From assembly GCA_017619335.1 (NCBI GenBank), contig JAFZSP010000040.1, positions 1 to 44,079 on the forward strand: a stretch of 44,079 nt of DNA. The letters are read 5' to 3'. Every line of letters starts with the position of its first letter. The first letter of the stretch is position 1. The notes under the pieces were generated by a model. That model had not been told where the DNA came from, did not search any database, and was given only the letters and a program-made list of their open reading frames with translations. This document shows positions 24,937 to 33,710 of this stretch, piece after piece. Both the position numbers and the translations under genes were made by a program. This DNA is from Bacteroidaceae bacterium (GTDB taxonomy: Bacteria > Bacteroidota > Bacteroidia > Bacteroidales > Bacteroidaceae).

Positions 24937-27819
24937 TTATTTCTTGAACTGCCACCAGTCCAGACGGACATCACCGGCGGCGCGGTCTATGCAGAGGAAT
25001 AGGTCTCGGGTGCCTGTGGCCAGACGGGATGTCAGCTTGGCAGTGAAGGTGCGGTAAGTGTCGGCACTGCCAGTGGAGGTGACTTCAATGGTGCCAAGCA
25101 GGGGGCCGCCAGGGTTGTCCAGATGGAGACTGATGGTGGCGGAGGCGTTCTCAGCAGCGGCGGCTGTCAGCTGGAAGGTACCAGGTGCTTTCTTTCCGAA
25201 ATCCACCGCACGCAGACGGATGAACTCACCAGCATTGAGGTCATAGACATAGAGGTTCTTCTTACCGGTGCTCTCGGGGAACTGGTTGATAATGGATTCG
25301 TTGGAACGCTCACGACGTGCCTTGGCCACCAATTCGCGCGTGCCAGCGATACCAATCTTCTCTGTCCGCAGTCCGTAGCCCCAGGCCATAGTCTCGGCCT
25401 CCACTCGGAGGTATGGATTCAGCGTGCCAACGGGCTCGGGCAGTCGGAGGTCCAGCCAGTAGGGCACTTCCTCAATGGTGCCATCTGCACGGTAATGCAT
25501 CTCTGCGAGACTCACGCTGCGACGCTCAAAATGCTCGCGGGTCTCATGGTGCAGCAGATCGTAATCCTGTCCGAAGACATAGCTCTTGCCTTTGAAATCC
25601 ATGATACCCGGATGGTTACCGCGGTCGCGCGATGTGGGCGCCATCACGTAACCCTTCGACGTCCAGGGGCCTGTGGGGCTGTCGGCCATCGCATAGCCAA
25701 GACCTTCGGGACAGCAGGTAGAAGCGTAGGCGAGGTACCAGTGACCGCCGCGCTCGTAAAGCCAGGGGCCTTCCTGATAATGCTCAATGTGATAGTCCAA
25801 CTTCACAATATCGCCTTCGGTGTGAATCATGTCCTTGGAGAGCTTCACGTAATAGGTGTTGGGGTTTCCCCAGTACATCCATGCCTGACCGTCCTTGTCA
25901 ATATACACAGTGGGGTCAATGTCGTCCCAGTGCTCCTTCTGCCAAACGAGGGGCTTGCCCAGCGGGTCACGGAAGGGGCCATAGGGCGAGTCGGCCACGA
26001 GCACGCCGATTCCGTTGCCGTGCAGGGGCGCGTAGAGGTAGTACTTGCCGTCACGCTGCACCGTCTGAATGGCCCAGGCACCGTTGTCGCGCGAGCGCCA
26101 CTTGAAGTCGCGCAGGGAGGCCACGGGACCGTGGTCGGTCCAGTTGACGAGGTCGGTGGAGGTGTAGAGGAGCCAGTCATACATGAAGAATCCGGCGCTG
26201 TTGCGCTCGCGGGCATCCAGGATCTCATCGGGATGGGAGTCGTGGCTGACATAGAGATAGACGGTGTCACCGATGACCATGGGCGAGGGGTCGGCGGTGT
26301 AATGCGTCTGGAGAATAGGAAGGTTGACGTTGGCATCGTTGTTCATCTGCCACCATTCGAGGTTGAAGAGTTCAGGACCCTTGCGTCCGCGGAAGACGAG
26401 GTAGAGGTCGTGTACACCTGTAGCGATGCGAGGCAGGAAGGTGGAGAAGTTCTCCCATTGCTCCCAACCGCCTGTGCCGCTTATTTCCACGGTGCCCAGA
26501 TGCAGGCCTTGCAGGCTGTCCACGTGGAGCTCGATGCGTCCGCCTCGCAGCCCGGAAGCAGCTCTGACGGTGAACTCACGGGCACCGTTGACGCCGAAAT
26601 CTACATTGTCCAAGCGCAGCCAGTCGCCATCGTGGGTGTCGGTGACATAGACATGAAGTTTCTGTGACTCAGGAGTAGGACGACCTGCGAAAAGGCGCTG
26701 GTACTGAGCTGTGTGGAGCCCATAGCTATAGGCCATTGTGGCAGCAGGGACACAGCGATAGGGGTTGAAGGTGGCGATGGGCTGCACGCCTTCCCGCGTG
26801 GGCAGGATAGTGGGGAATCGGCCGTCCTCGGTATATTGGAACTCTTCCACAGACGCACTGCGTCCGAAACCGCCGCCACCGGGGAGATGAGCGGTGTGAT
26901 AGAAGAAATAGTTGTGACCCTTGAAGGTGGCAACGCCGCAGTGGTTGGTGAAGGAGCCTGTGCCGCCCTCGGGCATGATGATACCCTCATAGTGCCAGGG
27001 ACCCTGCGGTGAGGGAGCGGAGCTGTAGGAGATGTGCTCAGGAATGCCGCCGGCAGCATAGAGAAGGAACCAAAGATCCTTCTGCCGTTGCATGAGCCAC
27101 GGGCCTTCCACATAACCATCCTTATATTTCTTCCCGCGCTCGCGCTCACGCATCAGAGGTGAGCCGAAGCCTTCCTCCGTCATATCTATCATCTGAACTT
27201 CACCCTTTGGATGGATCATATCTTCCTGCAGTTGCATGAGATAGACGCGGGGATTGCCCCAGGCGAGCCAGGCCTGGCCGTCATCGTCAATCCATACGGT
27301 GGGATCGATGTGATCCCAAGAGCCGTTCTCATACAGCGGGCGTCCGAGGGCATCATGATAAGGGCCTTCAGGACGGTCGGCCACAGCCACACCGATGGCC
27401 ATTCCACCAGAGAGTTTGGAGTGGGCGGGAATGTAGAAATAGAACTTGCCATTACGCTCAATCGTCTGTGGAGCCCAGGCGCGATCGTCGGCCCAAGAGA
27501 AGCTCTCCAAAGCGAGCGGCGAACCGTGATCCTCCCAGTTGACCATATCACGGGTGCTATATACGCGCCACTCCTGCATCCAGAAGAAGTCTGCATTGTC
27601 TTCGTCGTGGCCTGTGAAGAGGTAAAGTACGGAGTCTCCGACGTTCAGCGGTGCCGGGTCTGTGGTGAAGCAGGTCTGCACGATGGGGTTGCGGTAATGC
27701 GCTGCCGCTGTGACCTCTGCGGGTGACGGTGCCTTGGGCTGCTGGGCAAAGGAGAGGATAGAAACAGTGAAAGTGAGCAGCAGGCAAAGGGAGCGCTGCA
27801 AGGAACGGGAAGTCTTCAT
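24937..27819 (-). CDS. tandem GH43-CBM6-GH43-CBM6 enzyme
   Basis: 960 residues, signal peptide ending near SFAQQ. The first five-blade GH43 module (about 43-355) has the triad Asp54 (TTDPAP), Asp172 (HIDPTVW) and Glu238 (YVEGPWL). A CBM6-like module spans about 358-492. The second GH43 (about 498-835) has Asp510 (TADPSP), Asp635 (DIDPTVY) and Glu683 (YQEGPWL), followed by another CBM6-like module (about 838-960) ending VRLDWWQFKK. Both catalytic modules look complete, as if one GH43-CBM6 unit was duplicated and then diverged. GH43 members are mainly arabinofuranosidases and beta-xylosidases. The gene sits in an operon with a 32-bp gap to the upstream esterase and 22 bp to GH31. Confidence 0.9.
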   Translation of the reverse strand: MKTSRSLQRSLCLLLTFTVSILSFAQQPKAPSPAEVTAAAHYRNPIVQTCFTTDPAPLNVGDSVLYLFTGHDEDNADFFWMQEWRVYSTRDMVNWEDHGSPLALESFSWADDRAWAPQTIERNGKFYFYIPAHSKLSGGMAIGVAVADRPEGPYHDALGRPLYENGSWDHIDPTVWIDDDGQAWLAWGNPRVYLMQLQEDMIHPKGEVQMIDMTEEGFGSPLMRERERGKKYKDGYVEGPWLMQRQKDLWFLLYAAGGIPEHISYSSAPSPQGPWHYEGIIMPEGGTGSFTNHCGVATFKGHNYFFYHTAHLPGGGGFGRSASVEEFQYTEDGRFPTILPTREGVQPIATFNPYRCVPAATMAYSYGLHTAQYQRLFAGRPTPESQKLHVYVTDTHDGDWLRLDNVDFGVNGAREFTVRAASGLRGGRIELHVDSLQGLHLGTVEISGTGGWEQWENFSTFLPRIATGVHDLYLVFRGRKGPELFNLEWWQMNNDANVNLPILQTHYTADPSPMVIGDTVYLYVSHDSHPDEILDARERNSAGFFMYDWLLYTSTDLVNWTDHGPVASLRDFKWRSRDNGAWAIQTVQRDGKYYLYAPLHGNGIGVLVADSPYGPFRDPLGKPLVWQKEHWDDIDPTVYIDKDGQAWMYWGNPNTYYVKLSKDMIHTEGDIVKLDYHIEHYQEGPWLYERGGHWYLAYASTCCPEGLGYAMADSPTGPWTSKGYVMAPTSRDRGNHPGIMDFKGKSYVFGQDYDLLHHETREHFERRSVSLAEMHYRADGTIEEVPYWLDLRLPEPVGTLNPYLRVEAETMAWGYGLRTEKIGIAGTRELVAKARRERSNESIINQFPESTGKKNLYVYDLNAGEFIRLRAVDFGKKAPGTFQLTAAAAENASATISLHLDNPGGPLLGTIEVTSTGSADTYRTFTAKLTSRLATGTRDLFLCIDRAAGDVRLDWWQFKK

Positions 27820-27851
27820 GCTTAATATGTTTTTATCAAATTGTCCTAATT

Positions 27852-29147
27852 CTATTGTACGAACACCTTCTTGCCACCAATGATATGGAGACCACGGGGC
27901 AGTTGACGGCTGCCCGTTGGGGAAATGACCTTCTGGCCTTGCAGGTTATACACAGCGCCATTGTCCGTTGCCAATTGTCCATTTTCAAATTCCCTGATGG
28001 CGGCAGGTATCTCTCCGATGGAGATTTCCACGTGATGCTCCTCGCCGAAGAAATCGGTATAGGTGGCCGTGACAAAGCCTCCTATGCCGCTGGCGGGAAT
28101 CTTCACCTTGCCGCTGGTGATGGTGAAGTCCGAGCTGGTGAAGGTGGCCTCTTCCGTGAGGTCTTCCCGGTGCCCGTCGGCGAAGGTGGCCCACAGCTGG
28201 AGGGTGACGCTGGCGCGGGCCTTGGCGTCATAGTGATCGTCGAAACTCTTGATGGTGTAGAACTTCTTGAGCGTGGTGGACATTTTGAAAGCAGAATCCT
28301 TCTTGGCCTCCAGACCCATTGTCTGCAGAGCCGCGTAGGCATAGCGCTTGCCCATCGTGCGGTAGCCGGCAGCGTTGAAGTGCCAGGGGTCGGTGTTGTT
28401 GCCCGGACAGCCGTTGGAATGAATCACGTGAGACGTGGGCACCACCTTCGGCATGGTGGCAATCACGGAGTTGTGTCCGTAGCAGACACCACCCTGATCC
28501 TGACGCAGCAGCTCGCCCACGAACAGAGGCACGTCTGTGGCGCTGAGTCCCAAGTCGGTGAGCATATCGTTGTAAATCTTTTTCACGTTCTTGGGCCAGT
28601 TGGGGTCGCAGTTGTTGGAGCAGCCCTGATGCAGGAGGATGCCCTTGATGACCCCCTTCTCCTGTGACTTGCGTCCCATGTCGATGAGGCGTTGGTAGGC
28701 ATTGCCGCCGTAATGGTTCTTGGTGATAATGGCCCACCATTCATCGGGGTTGTCGGCTAATTTCTTCTCGCATTTATCCTTGTCGAACATCTCAATGGGG
28801 CTGCCTCCCATTGCCACAGCCACCACGCCCACCTTCACATCCTTGGGCAGGGCGGCCACCATCGTGCGACCGAAGTAATCACTCATGCCGAGTTTGCCCA
28901 CGGGGCTGACAATGGGCGGATTGGCTGTGTACCAGTTTCCCAGCTTCCGGGAGGGAGAGCTGAAGGCGGTGGTTGCAAGCATCTGAAAACGCGCAGGAGC
29001 CGTGTTGTCAACGGACTCCCACTGGGCATTTCCTTCCATATTGGACTGTCCAAAACAGAGATAGATGTAGAAATTGGGGTCGGCCTCTGCGTGTGCACTG
29101 ATCAGGCCAACGGCCAACAATGAGAACAAAAGTAGCAAATGTTTCAT
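27852..29147 (-). CDS. secreted SGNH/SASA-type carbohydrate esterase
   Basis: 431 residues with signal peptide (cleavage near AHA-EA). The SGNH hydrolase of the sialate O-acetylesterase/CE6-like group shows Ser35 in CFGQSNMEG, Gly/Asn blocks (VAMGGSPIEMF, LHQGCSNNC) and Asp253-His256 in TDPWHFNAAGY. It would remove acetyl groups from polysaccharide. A beta-sandwich, Ig-like region follows (about 290-385), then a short tail with YNLQGQKV and GGKKVFVQ, resembling a truncated C-terminal sorting signal. In a GH43/GH98 cluster acetyl-xylan deacetylation is the likely role; sialate esterase activity is less likely. Confidence 0.85.
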   Translation of the reverse strand: MKHLLLLFSLLAVGLISAHAEADPNFYIYLCFGQSNMEGNAQWESVDNTAPARFQMLATTAFSSPSRKLGNWYTANPPIVSPVGKLGMSDYFGRTMVAALPKDVKVGVVAVAMGGSPIEMFDKDKCEKKLADNPDEWWAIITKNHYGGNAYQRLIDMGRKSQEKGVIKGILLHQGCSNNCDPNWPKNVKKIYNDMLTDLGLSATDVPLFVGELLRQDQGGVCYGHNSVIATMPKVVPTSHVIHSNGCPGNNTDPWHFNAAGYRTMGKRYAYAALQTMGLEAKKDSAFKMSTTLKKFYTIKSFDDHYDAKARASVTLQLWATFADGHREDLTEEATFTSSDFTITSGKVKIPASGIGGFVTATYTDFFGEEHHVEISIGEIPAAIREFENGQLATDNGAVYNLQGQKVISPTGSRQLPRGLHIIGGKKVFVQ

Positions 29148-29164
29148 ATCTGTTTGTTATGCGT

Positions 29165-31879
29165 TTATTTAATCAGTATTTTGCGAACCATTCCGTTTCC
29201 ATTAGGAACCAGACACAGGCCATGCGACGATTTACTATTCGTCATGCGGCCTACCAAATCATACCTCATCAATGGCGAATGATCCATTCTGAATGATGAA
29301 TGTTCTATATCCCGCACCCCCGTGAGCTCTTCTTCTGTGAGCGAGTAGAGCCCCAGATTGGTGACGGTGATCTGATCGGCAGCAGCGGGACGGGAGATTG
29401 TGAGACGGTACTCTCCCCAACCGTCCTCGACGCTGAAAACAAAACAGGCGTCTGTGCCCACAGGGGATGTAGCATTGAGGACGACGGTCTTCTTGCCCGT
29501 CAGTTTCTGTATCTTCACACCAACGGTTTTGTCTGCGTCACCTTCACTATGGAAGCGCAGTTTGTAGGTGCCTGTTGTCAGCTGCAGGGAGCGATAGACA
29601 TTCTGTTTGCCGTCTGTATTCTGCTCGCCGCCGAAGCGCATGATGGTGGTGCCGCTGTTGAGGGTCCAGCCGTGATTCTTGGGTGTGTAACCCTCTGTCT
29701 CCAATCGAGGCATCCATTTCAGGGTGGTGTCACAGGGTGAGTCAAGTGTGTATTGCTTGAAGAAATCCCACATCACTTGCGCAGAGTTATTACTCTCTAT
29801 GTCGCTCGTGAAGTCGTTGTGTCCCATGTTATTTATCTCATAATAGATATAGGGGAAGCTGCCCTCGGCGGCCTCGTAGATACTTTTATCATACTTGCCG
29901 CTGACAGTGGTCTTCTTTGGCACAGGATTGGCTCCGATGCGTGCCACCATCTCATCCACAATCACTGGCATCAGGGCGTAACGCACAAAGTCGTCCTTCT
30001 TTCCGTGAATGTGCAAGAACGGCACAGGACGGGCACCTGTGTGACGGAAATGGAACTCATTGAGCGGGAAACCACTGATGGAGGCAAAGGCAGCAAAGAG
30101 GTCGCTGCACGTATTGGTCAGTGCGTAGGTCATCATACCTCCGTTGGAGAAGCCGCAGCAGTAAATGCGCTTACGATTAATGGAGTATTTCGATGCCACG
30201 TCTTCGATGACTGCTTTCAGGAATTCGACGTCCTTATTGACCTCGCCCGAGGCGTCCCAACCATTAACTGTGCCGCCGAAAACGGGGAAGTAGATGGGTT
30301 CGCCCTGGGGATAGACCACGATGCAGCCTTCCTTGTCAGCGATGTCTGCACGGAAAGGACTGCGGTCTGTGCTGTGGCCGCTGGCTCCATGCAGCGAAAC
30401 CACTAAGGGGCAGTTGCCCTTCACTGTGGAAGGTACATGCAACCAGTAACTGCGCGTCTTGCCATCCACAGTGATATCCACCGACTTGTCGGCAGCGATG
30501 GTCTCCTGGCCGAACTGCCAGCCGTCAAAGTCGAAGAGGCTCTGTCCCGTACCCGAGAAGGTGAAGAAGAGATCCACGGTGCCCTTGATAGCTGTCGTCA
30601 AGTCACAGAGCACTTCCGTCCACTCACCGTCCGTAGGTTCCACGACCACTTTCCCCTTGACGGCACCGGTCTTGCTGCCCGTGCGGATATTCAAGGTTCC
30701 TTTCCGCAAGCCGCGAACCCAGGCGTGGAAAGATTTGGCACCCGCGGAGCCGAAATCCACGCCCCGCACCTTGATATAATCGCCGTTACTGATGTTGGTC
30801 ACATAACAGCCGTTGTAGTCGCCCTCACAGAGGATGCCCGAGGACTGGTTGATGGTCTCGGCCTCCTGACGGACGAAGGGATTCACGGTCTGCAGTGGTT
30901 CTACGCCCTTGGTACTGAACGCAATGGCTGGAATGGTCCCGTCCTCGTTGGGTGTGAACTCCTCCACACAGGTGGCACGTTTGTAGCCGCCACCGCCAGG
31001 AAGTTTGCCGTTGTGATAGAACATATAATGATGCCCGCGGAACTCCACGCTGCCACCGTGAATGGTGAAGCTGCCCTCGGCCTCTTTCAGGATCTTTCCC
31101 TGATAGGTCCAGGGGCCTGTCACTGCGTCGGCAGTGGAGTAGGCCCAATGTTCGGGCACGCCTCCTGCAGCATATTCCAAGTAGTACTTGCCGCCACGCT
31201 TGTAAATCCAGGATGCTTCCTCAAAGTTTGTCTTCGGGTTGCCTTTGTCATCATAACCTTTGTAGGGGCCAAAGGCGTTTTCGTCCTTTGTCTTCACTTC
31301 TTTCTCTCCACCTGTGATGGCTGTCATCTTCTTGGTCAACTTGGTGTACCACAACATATTATTGCCATAGAAGAGATAGGCTTGCCCATCGTCATCGATG
31401 AACACAGAGGGGTCAATCTTGAACCAACCCTTAACCAGTGGTTTCTTGATGGGATCCTTGTAAGGGCCAGCAGGATTGTCTGCCACAGCCACTCCAATAC
31501 CCGGATAGGCTTCACCCTTAATGGTGGCGGTGACATACCAGTACCATTTGCCGTCCCGCTCTATGCACTGACTGGCCCAGCAGTCGTTGTCCTGCTTAGC
31601 CCAGGCCGAGAAGGTAGCCGAGGTCAGCGGTGTGCCGCGATAGGTCCAGTTGACCATATCCACTGTGCTGTAGAGCAGCCAGTCTTTCATGGTGAAATAG
31701 CCGTTGATGGTCTCGTTTTCATCATGATCCACAAAAAGATACAGTGTGTCACCATGCACGTAGGGAGCAGGGTCGGGTGTATAGCGGTCACAAATAATCG
31801 GGTTCTGAGTCCAGACACAGCACGAGGCTGTCAGGAAAAGAAGGAATAAACTCAGGACGTGAAAGCGGCGGGAAATCAT
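29165..31879 (-). CDS. GH43-CBM6-esterase fusion (feruloyl/acetyl esterase type)
   Basis: 904 residues, signal peptide or lipoprotein-like start (FLTASCC). GH43 (about 25-335): Asp36 (YTPDPAPY), Asp156 (KIDPSVF) and probably Glu221 (FEEASWIYKR, where relatives have EGPW). CBM6-like module about 336-457. An alpha/beta-hydrolase of the CE1/PHB-depolymerase type spans about 465-710: HG oxyanion (SLHGAS), nucleophile Ser578 (CGFSNGGMM), Asp629 or Asp630 (HGKKDDF) and His687 (NMGHNDF). A beta-sandwich of about 720-850 and a tail ending RKILIK follow. One polypeptide could cut an arabinosyl or xylosyl link and the feruloyl ester on it. Gaps are 17 bp to the next gene and 43 bp from the previous one. 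Confidence 0.88.
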   Translation of the reverse strand: MISRRFHVLSLFLLFLTASCCVWTQNPIICDRYTPDPAPYVHGDTLYLFVDHDENETINGYFTMKDWLLYSTVDMVNWTYRGTPLTSATFSAWAKQDNDCWASQCIERDGKWYWYVTATIKGEAYPGIGVAVADNPAGPYKDPIKKPLVKGWFKIDPSVFIDDDGQAYLFYGNNMLWYTKLTKKMTAITGGEKEVKTKDENAFGPYKGYDDKGNPKTNFEEASWIYKRGGKYYLEYAAGGVPEHWAYSTADAVTGPWTYQGKILKEAEGSFTIHGGSVEFRGHHYMFYHNGKLPGGGGYKRATCVEEFTPNEDGTIPAIAFSTKGVEPLQTVNPFVRQEAETINQSSGILCEGDYNGCYVTNISNGDYIKVRGVDFGSAGAKSFHAWVRGLRKGTLNIRTGSKTGAVKGKVVVEPTDGEWTEVLCDLTTAIKGTVDLFFTFSGTGQSLFDFDGWQFGQETIAADKSVDITVDGKTRSYWLHVPSTVKGNCPLVVSLHGASGHSTDRSPFRADIADKEGCIVVYPQGEPIYFPVFGGTVNGWDASGEVNKDVEFLKAVIEDVASKYSINRKRIYCCGFSNGGMMTYALTNTCSDLFAAFASISGFPLNEFHFRHTGARPVPFLHIHGKKDDFVRYALMPVIVDEMVARIGANPVPKKTTVSGKYDKSIYEAAEGSFPYIYYEINNMGHNDFTSDIESNNSAQVMWDFFKQYTLDSPCDTTLKWMPRLETEGYTPKNHGWTLNSGTTIMRFGGEQNTDGKQNVYRSLQLTTGTYKLRFHSEGDADKTVGVKIQKLTGKKTVVLNATSPVGTDACFVFSVEDGWGEYRLTISRPAAADQITVTNLGLYSLTEEELTGVRDIEHSSFRMDHSPLMRYDLVGRMTNSKSSHGLCLVPNGNGMVRKILIK

Positions 31880-31922
31880 AATGGCTTGGATTACTTACCG
31901 TAGATAGACAGAAAGGATTGAT

Positions 31923-33524
31923 TTACAGTTTATTCTTCTCAACCGAATAATTGAATGCATCCACATCGACGTAGCCGCCAGCTTTCTTGGTAGCGTAGTT
32001 GAAGATGGCGAATTTGCTGCCCATGAAGAAGCGACGGTAGTCAAAGATCATGCGGTAGTTGCGAGTGCCAATCTGTGTCCACTGCTGACCGTCGAGGCTG
32101 TAGAAGAAGTTGGCGGCATCGTTGTGGCCTGGGCGAAAGTCGCCGTCGAGACGAAGGTAAATGCTTGCGAGTTTAGCGTTCAGTTCCACCGTCTCAATGA
32201 CTTTCTCTTCCACATTGGTGACGGCCTTCTCGCGTTCGGTGAGGCTCACATTCTGCTCGCTCATCTCCAGCACCAGTTTCTTCCCTTGTTTCTTGATGGT
32301 CAACACGCCCGAGTCGCCGTTGAAGGCAGCCAGTCCGGCGCAGTCGCCATCCTTCATCTTCGTGAGGTCCATGCAGATAGAGCCGCTGCACGTGGGTCCT
32401 TCCATGCGCTGGGTCAGCGTGTTGGGTGCCAGGTACAAGTTCTGCACCACGCGGTTGGTCTTCAGACGCAGGAAGCCCGGGCGCTCCGTGAGGGACCAAG
32501 CCTCGTTCACGGGGTTATGATTCCACTGCCAATGGAGGCCTAATTCCGATGAAGCGAACTCGTCGGCACAGACGATGGCCGTCTCCCGCTGGCCGCTCCT
32601 GTAGGGTCGCATTCGCTCGGGAACCTTGCCGTCCTCATCGCCCAGCATCGGCCAGCCGTCAATCCAACGAACAGGCGACAGTGTCAGCACGCGTCCTACG
32701 CCTCCTCGGTCCTGGAACATAATGCCGTACCAGTCACCTTCTTCGGTATCGACAATGGTTCCCTGTGCCAAATAGGAAAAGCCTCCAAAGTCGCTCTCCA
32801 GAATGACCTTCTTCTCCCACTTGGCATTCAGGTCCTTCGTGCGATAGCATACCTCTCGGCGATGACGTCCGGGGGCAAAGACATGGGAGATGAGCAGTGC
32901 ATAGTAGGTGCCGTTGTGTTTGATGACGCGGGTGCCTTCCAGCAGGCCGCGCTCGTCGGCTTCACGCTCAAAATAATGACGGTCACTGCCTTCCACCACG
33001 CTCTTCAGGTCGCGGCTGAGCTGACACATCTCGCCTGTGCCGTAGAACACGTAGGGAGTGTCGTCGTCGTCAAAGAACAGCGTGGCATCGTGGAAATGGC
33101 GCAGACGCGAATGTATGGTCCACGGGCCTTCTGCCTTCGGCGCCGTGCATATATAGGTCTGACTCATCGGACCGCCCTCGTTGGGAGCGAAGAGCGCCCA
33201 GAACTTGCCATCATGATATTTCAGCGAGGTGGCCCACTGCCCTCGGCCATATACGGTGCCCTCCTGGAGGTCATATTTGGGGGAGTCGGTGAGGCGGTCA
33301 AAGATGTAGCCCACGGTCTCCCAGTTCTTCAGGTCCTTGGATGCCATCACAGGGGCTCCGGGCATCAGGTGCATCGTCGTCGAGACCAGATAGAACGTGT
33401 CTCCCACACGGATGACATCAGGATCAGGCACGTCGGCCCAAAGCATAGGATTCTGGATGGGTGCCTCCTGAGCGGTGGCGAATTGTGCAGCGAGGCACAA
33501 GAGCAGGGTAAAAAACTTTTTCAT
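31923..33524 (-). CDS. GH43 glycosidase with C-terminal concanavalin-like domain
   Basis: 533 residues, signal peptide ending ATAQ. A GH43 propeller spans about 22-315, with the base in ADVPDPDVIRVG (about Asp34), Asp146 (FHDATLFFDD) and acid Glu196 (GLLEGTRV). A C-terminal jelly roll (about 330-533) is of the beta-xylosidase C2 type. MHLMPGAPVMASKDLKNWE is typical of the beta-xylosidase/arabinofuranosidase branches. It is the first gene after a -7 promoter box (33552-33559) and so probably leads the five-gene transcript down to GH31. The start ATG is the first codon of a clean signal peptide. Confidence 0.88.
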   Translation of the reverse strand: MKKFFTLLLCLAAQFATAQEAPIQNPMLWADVPDPDVIRVGDTFYLVSTTMHLMPGAPVMASKDLKNWETVGYIFDRLTDSPKYDLQEGTVYGRGQWATSLKYHDGKFWALFAPNEGGPMSQTYICTAPKAEGPWTIHSRLRHFHDATLFFDDDDTPYVFYGTGEMCQLSRDLKSVVEGSDRHYFEREADERGLLEGTRVIKHNGTYYALLISHVFAPGRHRREVCYRTKDLNAKWEKKVILESDFGGFSYLAQGTIVDTEEGDWYGIMFQDRGGVGRVLTLSPVRWIDGWPMLGDEDGKVPERMRPYRSGQRETAIVCADEFASSELGLHWQWNHNPVNEAWSLTERPGFLRLKTNRVVQNLYLAPNTLTQRMEGPTCSGSICMDLTKMKDGDCAGLAAFNGDSGVLTIKKQGKKLVLEMSEQNVSLTEREKAVTNVEEKVIETVELNAKLASIYLRLDGDFRPGHNDAANFFYSLDGQQWTQIGTRNYRMIFDYRRFFMGSKFAIFNYATKKAGGYVDVDAFNYSVEKNKL

Positions 33525-33551
33525 TGTTTACAAACGTTTAAAATGACGGCG

Positions 33552-33559
33552 CAAAGGTA
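33552..33559 (-). promoter_or_regulatory. -7 promoter element of the GH43-to-GH31 operon
   Basis: TACCTTTG on the minus strand, about 28 bp before the GH43 start. The region expected for the -33 box is AT-rich (ttatatattatat) without a clear TTTG. Confidence 0.5.
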
Positions 33560-33620
33560 CACCTTATATATTATATATGCGTTCACTCATGTCTTTAATA
33601 CTTATATTATCGTCTCCACA

Positions 33621-33656
33621 AAGGGCGAAGACGCATCTTTCATCATCTTCGCCCTT
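33621..33656. terminator. terminator-like hairpin after GH98
   Basis: AAGGGCGAAGA (33621-33631) pairs perfectly with TCTTCGCCCTT (33646-33656), loop 14 nt. It lies 55 bp past the GH98 stop on the minus strand, before the promoter of the next gene, so GH98 may be transcribed apart from the downstream operon. Confidence 0.65.
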
Positions 33657-33710
33657 CTGGGTAGCTATCGGAAAGGGGGATAACACTACAGCAGCTTGCC
33701 GACGGGTTCT

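Noticed and set aside
25123..26667. 514-residue plus-strand open frame inside the double GH43 gene
   Set aside because: Antisense shadow; the minus strand has both GH43 triads.
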